Part shown: positions 8,449-14,901 of the stretch, piece after piece
How positions within the stretch are numbered: position 1 is the stretch's first letter
Layout: each line of letters opens with the position of its first letter
Assembly (NCBI GenBank): GCA_028281725.1
Contig: JANQJJ010000509.1
Coordinates: forward strand, 1 to 37,386
Source of the DNA: Pirellulaceae bacterium
Lineage (GTDB): Bacteria; Planctomycetota; Planctomycetia; Pirellulales; Pirellulaceae
Direction of reading: 5' to 3'
Length of the DNA: 37,386 nucleotides
Position numbers and translations under genes: made by a program
Notes under the pieces: model-generated
What the model was told of the DNA's origin: nothing
The model's database searches: none
The model's input: only the letters and a program-made list of their open reading frames with translations

Positions 8449-8825
8449 CAAAAAGTGAATTCTGCGAGTTGAGGAATGCCGGAGGTTGGGCGCTGGGCCG
8501 TCGCGAATACCCACAGGCCGGGTATGGAGTATCGTATTCTACTTGGAGAACGTAGCGAGTTCAGTATGCGGCGCTACACGACCGACCCATTGGAACCTCA
8601 GCGTCGCAAGGTTAGGCAGTCGCCGGAGCGACTGTTCGCAGCCTGGACTCAGCTGGAGGCTTTATTAGGGTGTGCCCGCTAACAAGTGGGCGTTCCGGAA
8701 TGCGTCCGGGCTTTGCTGGTGATGGCCGGATCGCGCGATTTCGCGTTTGACGAACTCTCCGGGCCTCCGGCCGATGAACCCGGATGCGAAACGGTAGCGC
8801 TGAGCCTCTTAAACAGGACCTGATC
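8449..8825. other. Divergent intergenic region with a stem-loop and a GCCTCCGGCC motif
   Basis: These 377 bases separate the divergent phosphatase-like and GNAT genes. I see no convincing gene. A stem-loop of 7 bp with one G-U pair lies near 8674-8691 (left arm GCCCGCT, right arm AAGTGGGC). The 10-mer GCCTCCGGCC at 8763-8772 recurs in two other intergenic regions, at 11063 and 35631. AGGA at 8815-8818 is the ribosome-binding site for the gene at 8826. Confidence 0.5.
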
Positions 8826-9362
8826 ATGAATCTGGAGTTTGTTCCCGTTACGGAAGATTGCTGGACCGACTTTGAAGAGTTCTTTGAATGCAAAGGAGGA
8901 CCACACTACTGCTGGTGCATGGCTTGGAGAACCAACGAGAACCGCCGCGCTCTGCCAGGTAAATCGGGCAAGAAGGCTTCCATCAAAAGGCGTGTCCACG
9001 ATGGCGTTCCGATCGGCCTGCTGGCGTACTCTGGCGATCAGCCGATCGCTTGGTGCTCGGTCGCCCCCAGAGATACTTACAGACCTTTGGGCGGCGATGA
9101 AACGAGAGACGGCGTTTGGTCGATCACCTGTTTTTTCATCAAGCGTCCGTTCAGGCAGCAAGGAGTGACATCCCAGTTGCTGCAGGCAGCGATCCGGTAT
9201 GCCAAGGAAGGTGGGGCCAAGTACGTGGAAGCCTATCCCGTAGATCTCGAATCACCCAGTTATCGATTCATGGGCGTCAAGCCGACTTTTGAGAAGGCAG
9301 GCTTTCAGTTTGTCCATAAGGCAGGAACCAGGAGAAACGTCATGCTACTGGAGTTGACTTGA
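8826..9362 (+). CDS. GNAT-family N-acetyltransferase
   Basis: This is a 178-residue GNAT acyltransferase. The acetyl-CoA-binding motif A is in the segment FFIKRPFRQQGVTSQLL (strand, then the R/Q-x-x-G-x turn), followed by a helix and the YRFMGVKPTFEKAGF region typical of the C-terminal half. An early YCWCMAW segment with two Cys marks a GNAT subfamily that I recognise but whose substrate I do not know. ATG 8826 is chosen over 8784 because AGGA lies 7 nt upstream of it and the domain begins at once (MNLEFVPVTED). It stands alone, divergent from the phosphatase-like gene. Confidence 0.85.
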   Translation: MNLEFVPVTEDCWTDFEEFFECKGGPHYCWCMAWRTNENRRALPGKSGKKASIKRRVHDGVPIGLLAYSGDQPIAWCSVAPRDTYRPLGGDETRDGVWSITCFFIKRPFRQQGVTSQLLQAAIRYAKEGGAKYVEAYPVDLESPSYRFMGVKPTFEKAGFQFVHKAGTRRNVMLLELT

Positions 9363-9394
9363 GCCGGTAGCATCACCTTGGCCCGCTGCTCCTC

Positions 9395-9425
9395 ATCACG
9401 TGGGTTAGGAATCACGTGGCTAGGA
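9395..9425. repeat. Two-copy tandem repeat of about 15-16 bp
   Basis: Two adjacent near-identical units occur: ATCACGTGGGTTAGGA (9395-9410) and ATCACGTGGCTAGGA (9411-9425). Each contains the palindrome CACGTG. They lie between the GNAT stop codon and the terminator of the ECF sigma gene. They could be a binding site for a dimeric regulator or a short slippage repeat; the sequence alone does not decide. Confidence 0.6.
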
Positions 9426-9429
9426 ACGC

Positions 9430-9464
9430 AAAAAGCGCCGCATCGACGAATGCCGATGCGACGC
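9430..9464 (-). terminator. Rho-independent terminator of the ECF sigma gene
   Basis: On the minus strand a stem formed by 9464-9454 and 9445-9435 (core CGCATCG with CGATGCG, extended by three pairs past one mismatch) is followed by five T (bases 9434-9430 read as A on the plus strand). It lies 34 bp past the sigma-factor stop codon. Confidence 0.78.
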
Positions 9465-9497
9465 GGTTGCAGAGTGGTTCTGGCGGTCAGCAGGCTG

Positions 9498-10070
9498 CTA
9501 GATCGCTTGGAAGCTCTCCATTTCACGAGCCAAACGCTTGCGAGCGACGTGCAGGCGACGCTTGATCGTACCGATGGGAGCTTCGAAATGCTCCGCCATT
9601 TCGATTAGCGATTGGCCACCGATGTAGAACGCTTCGAGTGTTCTGCGGTCGATATCGCCAAGCCGTTCCAAGCCGCTTCGAACTTGTTCGCAACGTTCTC
9701 CGTCGAGTACGCCATCCAAGGGCGTATCGCCGCTGGTGCAAACAGCTTCAAGCGCTTCGCTTTCCATGGCGATGGCTACGCGGCGTCTGGTGAGACGGTT
9801 GATAGCCATGCGTCGGACGATTTGACGCAGCCAGCCGCCGAATGCTTCGGGGACACGCAGCTGATCGATGCGATCGAACGCGTGGATGAAAACATCCTGA
9901 ACGAGCTCCTCCGCCTCGTCCCAGTTACCGAGTTTACGGTAAGCCAGTGCGAGAGCGGAGCCGTGGTAGTGCTCGTACAAAGCGGCTTGCGATTCGCGGT
10001 CGCCGAGCTGAGCTGAGCTGACCAGCTGCGCGATCGTAGTAAACGTGGTATTCAGAGTTTCGGTAACCAT
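9498..10070 (-). CDS. RNA polymerase sigma factor, ECF (sigma-70 family)
   Basis: This 190-residue sigma factor has only regions 2 and 4, the ECF layout. Region 2 spans about residues 28-95 (ALYEHYHGSALALAYRKLG, then DEAEELVQDVFIHAF and the GGWLRQIVRRMAINRLTRRR promoter-melting segment). Region 4 spans about 130-185 (LGDIDRRTLEAFYI, then the helix-turn-helix around IEMAEHFEAPIGTIKRRLHVARKRL). No transmembrane anti-sigma factor is adjacent. Upstream is a 366-bp hairpin-rich region and a small ORF on the same strand (10437-10751), which may be part of its control. Its own terminator lies downstream. Target promoters are unknown. Confidence 0.92.
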   Translation of the reverse strand: MVTETLNTTFTTIAQLVSSAQLGDRESQAALYEHYHGSALALAYRKLGNWDEAEELVQDVFIHAFDRIDQLRVPEAFGGWLRQIVRRMAINRLTRRRVAIAMESEALEAVCTSGDTPLDGVLDGERCEQVRSGLERLGDIDRRTLEAFYIGGQSLIEMAEHFEAPIGTIKRRLHVARKRLAREMESFQAI

Positions 10071-10436
10071 AAGAATTCTCTCTCGCCGGTAGCGAAGTGT
10101 CCTTACCAGCGTCTTGCTGGCTTGTCCCGGCCAGACTTGCTGGCGAGAACGTACTTCGATGAGTCAAGGTTGCTAGGAGAGCAGGAGAGTTCCGGTTGCC
10201 GCGGATTGGGAACTGGCCGCCGGTCGTCGCCGATCGGATCAGCCAGACAGCTTTGCTAAGGGCAGACGTGAACGACTGACGCTTAGAAAACTCCGTATTC
10301 GCGGTCAGGATACCAGCGTGAGGCTTTTCGAAGCCTACGCGCGGCTGACGTGACCAAAATCTCTCTCTGCAGGTGACCGACTGGCGGCTCGAAGAGCCGG
10401 GTCGGTGATCGCCAAGCAGCGGAGGGCAAATTCGCC
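10071..10436 (-). other. Hairpin-rich leader region upstream of the ECF sigma gene
   Basis: I see no gene in these 366 bases, but several strong inverted repeats. At 10376-10406 an ACCGAC/GTCGGT outer stem encloses a CGGCTC/GAGCCG inner stem with a 3-nt GAA loop (12 bp, one small internal loop). At 10316-10340 GCGT-G-AGGCTT pairs with AAGCCT-ACGC around TTCG (10 bp, one bulge). Weaker ones are CCAGC/GCTGG at 10106-10120 and AGTTCC/GGAACT at 10188-10214. None has a T-tract. They could be RNA structure in a leader between the small ORF and the sigma gene, or terminator-like elements working without a U-run. Confidence 0.5.
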
Positions 10437-10438
10437 CT
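10423..10438 (-). repeat. Perfect hairpin at the 3' end of the small ORF
   Basis: AGGGC (10423-10427) and GCCCT (10434-10438) form a perfect 5-bp stem with a 6-nt loop. It overlaps the TAG stop codon of the minus-strand ORF at 10437-10751. No T-run follows on the minus strand. Confidence 0.5.
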
Positions 10439-10751
10439 AGCTGCGTGGTTTGGCTGAAGCGAACCGGTTCGCCGCGGCCATCGCCGCCTGAGGGGCCGGA
10501 CAGACAGCTGGAACCGATATGCCGAGTAGCCGTAGTGGTCCGGGCTGTTTATAGCCCGGTCGCGGATTACCCATCGGGTGGTAGCCACCTAAGGTAAATC
10601 CCGGCTGGCATGGCTCTAGCCAATACCCCATTGGTTCACGCGTACTCGTGAGATGGAGAAATGTGCGTACAGCAATGCCAGCAACCGCCACGCAATCGAT
10701 CACGCGGATAACCACGGAGGCGAACGAGCTGGAAATTGTTGAAATACGCAT
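10437..10751 (-). CDS. Small unidentified protein with a strong ribosome-binding site
   Basis: I do not recognise this 104-residue ORF. It is kept because a near-perfect Shine-Dalgarno (GGGAGGAA, bases 10763-10756 on the minus strand) precedes the ATG with 6 nt between GGAGG and the codon. That is much better than most genes in this window. The N-terminal 35 residues hold a hydrophobic stretch (about 11-30, FASVVIRVIDCVAVAGIAV), possibly one membrane helix. The rest is rich in Gly and Pro with GGYHPMGNPRPGY and QPGPLRLLG segments. It lies upstream of, and on the same strand as, the ECF sigma gene, between two groups of hairpins. A regulatory link to the sigma factor is a guess from position only. 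Confidence 0.5.
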   Translation of the reverse strand: MRISTISSSFASVVIRVIDCVAVAGIAVRTFLHLTSTREPMGYWLEPCQPGFTLGGYHPMGNPRPGYKQPGPLRLLGISVPAVCPAPQAAMAAANRFASAKPRS

Positions 10752-10755
10752 GGCA

Positions 10756-10763
10756 TTCCTCCC
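10756..10763 (-). promoter_or_regulatory. Strong Shine-Dalgarno site for the small ORF
   Basis: The minus-strand sequence GGGAGGAA lies 6 nt (from GGAGG) before the ATG at 10751. Directly upstream, TCACGCC (10764-10770) and GGCGTGA (10779-10785) form a perfect 7-bp inverted repeat, so the site sits at the foot of a possible stem-loop. Confidence 0.55.
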
Positions 10764-10877
10764 TCACGCCATCCTGAGGGCGTGAACTGAGAGAGAGTCG
10801 AAATGTGTCTTACCGAGTATTGCATCGGGCGGGGCAGAACAGCCCCAAACGTAGCAGGCGGAGCAAAATGCTCCGCC
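10764..10877. repeat. Cluster of three perfect stem-loops
   Basis: Three perfect inverted repeats follow one another: TCACGCC/GGCGTGA (10764-10785, 7 bp), GGGGC/GCCCC (10831-10846, 5 bp) and GGCGGAGCA/TGCTCCGCC (10857-10877, 9 bp with a 3-nt loop). None has a T-tract on either strand, so they are not ordinary terminators. They may be structured leader RNA for the minus-strand ORF at 10751 or a REP-like palindromic element. Confidence 0.55.
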
Positions 10878-11336
10878 CGACTATCCAAGCTTACAGCATC
10901 AGCCAATCCAAAACAAATCGACTTGGAGTTGAATTGCCTGTTGCCGACGAGTTCTTAGACAGTGAACCTACTGGAAAGTTCGCCTCGCGACGAGGATTCT
11001 CTGAAAAGAAAGTCAAATTTAGATTGTGCAACTTTTCACAAAACCGTTCCCGATTCCGAAGAGCCTCCGGCCGCTTGGTACGCTCCGGCCGCCGACCAAG
11101 CCAGCCTTGGCGGCTGCACGCCATGGCAGGGGCCTACCTGGGGACCTGCAAGCGTGCACGCGGCTTGCTAGCACTCCAGCCCAGCCGCTGACCGAGAGTG
11201 GGCCTGGCGAGCGGACACCTGGGGCGCAGCAAGCCCTGTGCGCTTACCGCTGATCGCAGTATCTTGCCGGTAATGCGGCCATTGGGTTCCACCCAGCTCG
11301 CAAAAATCGTCTTCGATCCCACAAAATGGCAATAAT
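10878..11336. other. Intergenic stretch without a supported gene
   Basis: About 460 bases lie between the stem-loop cluster and the small membrane protein gene. Open frames here have no recognisable motif, no ribosome-binding site and shifting composition. The region includes another copy of GCCTCCGGCC at 11063-11072 and GC-rich stretches up to about 11240. TAATAT just before the next ATG is too close to be its -10 element. Confidence 0.45.
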
Positions 11337-11519
11337 ATGGAGCGTTTTCGAGCATTAGTCCGGGACACCTGGTGGCTTTGGGGGGTGTTTTTTGTGGGTG
11401 GGACACTATTGTCCGTGCTAGATCGAGTTTTTCTGTTGACGTTTCCAATCTGCATTTTCACGTTTTTCTGGTTCGCGTTCGTACGCTACGACGACGAGGG
11501 AAACTTCAAGGGTAGTTAG
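11337..11519 (+). CDS. Small two-helix membrane protein
   Basis: This is a 60-residue protein with a charged N terminus (MERFRALVRDTWWLW), two hydrophobic segments (about residues 13-29 and 32-49) separated by an Asp-Arg turn, and a charged tail RYDDEGNFKGS. The pattern 'RDTWWLW ... FVRYDDEGN' is one I associate with short hypothetical proteins of planctomycetes, which is why I keep it despite a weak ribosome-binding site. It is probably an inner-membrane hairpin. The function is unknown. It stands alone between the hairpin-rich region and the SDR gene. Confidence 0.68.
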   Translation: MERFRALVRDTWWLWGVFFVGGTLLSVLDRVFLLTFPICIFTFFWFAFVRYDDEGNFKGS

Positions 11520-11649
11520 AGCGCCGGCCAGCCTGGAGAACGTGTTCTTGAGCTTGGGATGAAGCAGGGGCCCCTTCTCCGCCACGTGTCGCTAGGGTTC
11601 AGGGCGCCGCGTCCGGTCGGCTGAACGGAGAGACTGAGAGAGTGTTGAA

Positions 11650-13254
11650 TTGAACGAGAACGAACAGCAGACCGCCGCGCACCAGGTAACACCGGAGCAA
11701 CTCCAAGCGGCTATCGAGGTCCTCGAATGTGTAGCCGACAGTCGGGGTGAGTTGCTCCAGTTGCCTCGCCAGCAACAAGCGCGGTTGCTTCGAGCGGCAG
11801 GACGAGTGGCTCATCCGGGACGAGCAGCCCGGCGCCAGTTGGTACGCGCCGGCCGCGCGCAGCGACGCGAGGAGGTCCGCAATCGGAAAATCAAAGACGA
11901 AGATTTGCTCGAGCAGACAGGCATTCGCAAGCTGGGCGTTTCCAGGCGACGGATTGGCAGTGCACCACCGAATCCAGGCGAGCTCCAGCTGCCGCCAAGT
12001 GCCGGGGAAAATAGTCGCGATTTCATCGCTCAGCTGCAGGTTGCCAGAAACTGCTATGTTTGCAAGCGTGATTTTGATCGAGTGCATTTTTTTTATGATG
12101 CCATGTGTCCTGACTGCGCCGTGTTCAACTGGAGCAAACGCAATCAAACTGCCGACCTGAGCGGTCGCTACGCGCTGCTTTCCGGCGGAAGAGTCAAGAT
12201 CGGTTTTGAAGCCGCGTTAAAAATCCTGAGGGCGGGCGCCCAGCTTATCGTCACCACACGCTTTCCACGCGATGCGGCACAACGTTTTGCGCAGCAGGCT
12301 GATAGCGACCAGTGGCGAGATCGCTTGCAGGTCTATGGATTGGATTTGCGGCATACCCGCAGCGTCGAAGCGTTCGCAGACCATCTATGCAGGTCGTTGC
12401 CCAGACTGGACTTCATTCTCAACAACGCATGTCAGACGGTGCGCCGGCCGCCAGCGTTTTATGAGCATTTGATGGAGAATGAGCGCCGTTTGGCGGCTGA
12501 CCTACCCGAGGCAGAGCGGCAGATTCTGGCCGCGCATCATCAATTGGTCGGCCACCAGTGGTTGCCGGACGATTCCGGCGGGCGTTCACAGGAGCTGGCA
12601 GGCGTTGCAAGCGGTTTGCCTGAGAGCGTTGCCAACCATCTTGTCGGTATTGGTGGCGCTGCCGAGTTGTCGCAAATCGCGTTGTTGCCGGATGACGCTG
12701 CTCAGCCCAAGGAAGTTTTTCCGCATGGCGAGTATGACGGGGATCTCCAGCAAGTCGATTTGCGCTCGCTCAACAGTTGGCGGCTCAAACTGGCGCAGGT
12801 TTCCACCGTGGAAATGTTGGAAGTGCAGTTGGTCAACGCCATCGCACCATTTGTGCTCAATGCACGTCTCAAACCACTGATGACTCGCGTACCCACCCGA
12901 GACAAACACATCGTGAACGTTTCTGCGATGGAAGGTGTGTTTTACCGCGCTTTCAAACGCGATACGCACCCGCATACCAACATGGCCAAGGCCGCGCTGA
13001 ACATGATGACGCGAACATCAGCCATGGATTACATCCAGGACGGCATTCACATCAATAGTGTCGATACAGGCTGGATTACCGATGAAGATCCCATCGAGAT
13101 TACGCGTCGCAAGCAGGCCGAGCGTGGCTTCCGCACCCCGCTCGATCATATCGACGCAGCGGCCCGCATCTGCGATCCGATCTTTGCCGGTCTCAATACC
13201 GGTGAGCACGTTTGGGGTAAGTTTTTGAAGGACTATCAGGTTTCCAACTGGTAG
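11650..13254 (+). CDS. SDR-family protein with N-terminal Cys4 module
   Basis: This is a 534-residue, probably cytoplasmic protein. Residues 1-130 are charged and helical. A Cys4 set follows (C135-x2-C138 and C153-x2-C156), likely one zinc site. The Rossmann fold then begins with SGGRVKIG (178-185) and continues with TTRFP, GLDLRH and NNACQTVRRP (258-267). An insertion of about 100 residues (270-380) precedes NVSAMEG (423-429) and the HTNMAKAALNMM helix. Lys447 is in place, but the catalytic Tyr position (four before Lys) is Thr443. The nearby Y432/K436 is out of register. The same architecture occurs in a conserved family known to me only as 'SDR oxidoreductase'. The start is TTG at 11650, since a stop lies at 11635 and no ATG is available. 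Confidence 0.85.
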   Translation: MNENEQQTAAHQVTPEQLQAAIEVLECVADSRGELLQLPRQQQARLLRAAGRVAHPGRAARRQLVRAGRAQRREEVRNRKIKDEDLLEQTGIRKLGVSRRRIGSAPPNPGELQLPPSAGENSRDFIAQLQVARNCYVCKRDFDRVHFFYDAMCPDCAVFNWSKRNQTADLSGRYALLSGGRVKIGFEAALKILRAGAQLIVTTRFPRDAAQRFAQQADSDQWRDRLQVYGLDLRHTRSVEAFADHLCRSLPRLDFILNNACQTVRRPPAFYEHLMENERRLAADLPEAERQILAAHHQLVGHQWLPDDSGGRSQELAGVASGLPESVANHLVGIGGAAELSQIALLPDDAAQPKEVFPHGEYDGDLQQVDLRSLNSWRLKLAQVSTVEMLEVQLVNAIAPFVLNARLKPLMTRVPTRDKHIVNVSAMEGVFYRAFKRDTHPHTNMAKAALNMMTRTSAMDYIQDGIHINSVDTGWITDEDPIEITRRKQAERGFRTPLDHIDAAARICDPIFAGLNTGEHVWGKFLKDYQVSNW

Positions 13255-13326
13255 ACTCCGCCCCAGAAACGCGCGCGATTAACTTGCCTGGCGGATACCG
13301 ATAGCCGGTTTCCGGTGAACAAGCAT

Positions 13327-14616
13327 TTATTTCTCAAAGCCGAAGATCGTCTCCACGTTTCCGCGTAGGATTTGCCGCCCAAACTCAACGGCTCTCGTTT
13401 CCGACCAACCCATGGACTGCACAAAATGCTCGGCCAGAACACGGGCTAAACAACGTTTGAACATGTTAAATTTAGGCAATGCGAATTCGAGTTTGTACAT
13501 GTCACTGTAGTAGCCGATGAGCTTGTTTCGCGGAACGGCTTCCATGCGTGCATTTAAATCGCCTGTGATGAAGCTGGGCGTGTTGCTGTACCACCAATGT
13601 CCATTGCATACGACGTTGGGGAAGATCCAGGCGTAGCTAACGAGTTCCTGGTTGGTGACGCTGGCAAGTACCGAGATCGGGAAAGTGACTTGCGGAAATG
13701 AATTGAATAGCTCGCGATACTGAATCAGCGAAACGCGACTGTCGTACAAGTCCTGACCTTGGAAGACTCCCGCCGGATAGACCGATCGATTGACACCAAT
13801 CATCAGGTCAAACGGCAATGAAAACTGATCGCAGTGCTTGGCTAACTGCCAGAATACCCAGTAGCCCAGTGTCGCTTTATCTTTGTCGTCGGCATTTTCG
13901 TTGTCCTGCAGTACTGCCGAGAGTGCCTTTTCGGCAGCCGCCTCGCCTACCTCGTGAGGAGCGAAGTTGGGCGGCAAGCTGATGGCGCAAGCTCGCGCGC
14001 CGTGTGCGGTGAAGTGTTCGAAACGTTGTCCGATGGCCTGAGCCAGGCCGCCGAGTGTCTGCACGTCTGCTGAAGCGCACTTGGCCAATCGTTCGCGCAC
14101 CGATGGCCGGGCGAAATGAAAGACAAGCTCGTCCGTCCTCAGGCAGGGGACGTACCGCGATGTTTCAAATCCGTCGAGTGGATCGTCGAAATCGTTGGTA
14201 AGGAAAATCGCTTCCAGACTCGACAACGCGAGTACTTGCTGCTCCCAATCCGGATGGTCCAGTTTGGCTTGGACGGCATCGTATACCGCTTCCCAGTTGG
14301 AGGGATCGATGCGTTCCACTTCGATCCCAAACAATTCTCTGGCGGCCTCTAGAAGCCAGCTGAATTGGACCGTATTGTCAATGTGTCCCAAGCCTTCGAC
14401 GATTCGGCCGACTTTTTCCTTGGGCGATAGGCCGGGAGCCTCAATTTCCTCTCGCGGCATGCCAGCTGAATGGGCTAGCTCAGTGTAATAGTGGTATCCA
14501 AGAATGTCGGCCAACGTCTCGCTGGCGGGACTGAGTGGGTTAATATGCGTGTGCGGGTCAATCAGTACCAGGGAATTCAGTTCATCAAATAGGCGTTTGC
14601 TAAGGGAGATGGACAT
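13327..14616 (-). CDS. Glucuronate isomerase (UxaC) family protein
   Basis: This is a 429-residue TIM-barrel protein of the uronate isomerase/amidohydrolase group, which converts glucuronate or galacturonate to the keto acid. The N-terminal metal motif reads LIDPHTHINP, as in UxaC, followed by ADILGYHYYTELAHSAGMP, which matches the UxaC segment. Later pieces are MIGVNRSVYP and SYAWIFPNVVCNGHWWYSN. ATG 14616 is chosen because the open frame before it (to 14808) has no homology and this start gives a normal N terminus. It is somewhat shorter than E. coli UxaC (about 470). Whether the substrate is a uronate is uncertain, because no other hexuronate genes are nearby. It is convergent with the SDR gene and divergent from the HtrA gene. 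Confidence 0.82.
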   Translation of the reverse strand: MSISLSKRLFDELNSLVLIDPHTHINPLSPASETLADILGYHYYTELAHSAGMPREEIEAPGLSPKEKVGRIVEGLGHIDNTVQFSWLLEAARELFGIEVERIDPSNWEAVYDAVQAKLDHPDWEQQVLALSSLEAIFLTNDFDDPLDGFETSRYVPCLRTDELVFHFARPSVRERLAKCASADVQTLGGLAQAIGQRFEHFTAHGARACAISLPPNFAPHEVGEAAAEKALSAVLQDNENADDKDKATLGYWVFWQLAKHCDQFSLPFDLMIGVNRSVYPAGVFQGQDLYDSRVSLIQYRELFNSFPQVTFPISVLASVTNQELVSYAWIFPNVVCNGHWWYSNTPSFITGDLNARMEAVPRNKLIGYYSDMYKLEFALPKFNMFKRCLARVLAEHFVQSMGWSETRAVEFGRQILRGNVETIFGFEK

Positions 14617-14822
14617 GGTGTGTTGATGCTGGCAAGAGAGTTGGCTGGCAAAGGCCCTAGTTTTATGCGTTCTCAGGCTGTGCGGGAAGCCATCGAGGCG
14701 CAGATAGCTGTTTCTCGAGAATCTACAAGTTCTGAGAACGTTTGGATCGGACAAAAAGGAAGGGATATTGCTGCGATTGCCGATTTTTAGGCCTGCATGC
14801 TGGAGCAACCTTCCGTCTGTCT

Positions 14823-14852
14823 TTGATTCGGCCGCCCATTAGCGGCTACAAT
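14823..14852 (+). promoter_or_regulatory. Candidate sigma-70 promoter for the HtrA gene
   Basis: TTGATT (14823-14828) and TACAAT (14847-14852) are separated by 18 bp. The spacer holds a GCCGC/GCGGC palindrome (14831-14835 and 14842-14846), which could be an operator. The ATG at 14851 lies inside the -10 element, so the protein more likely starts at 14902, giving a leader of about 40 nt. Confidence 0.42.
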
Positions 14853-14901
14853 GGGTGTGACCAAAATAGACGTATGTCGAGAGCGGCGAAGGTATTTGAG
14901 T

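Noticed and set aside
8476-8682. 68-codon open frame between the phosphatase-like and GNAT genes
   Set aside because: It overlaps the region before the phosphatase start, has no ribosome-binding site and no motif.
10805-11191. 128-codon open frame over the stem-loop cluster
   Set aside because: It runs through perfect palindromes and GC-rich low-complexity sequence, has no start signal, and resembles nothing I know.
11599-12147. 182-codon minus-strand frame under the SDR N terminus
   Set aside because: It is the antisense shadow of the SDR gene, whose N-terminal half is helical and reads naturally.
12943-12960. Tyr432/Lys436 (YxxxK) in the SDR as the catalytic pair
   Set aside because: It lies only seven residues after Ser425 and is out of register with the AKAALN helix, so I treat it as coincidence; a model could change this.
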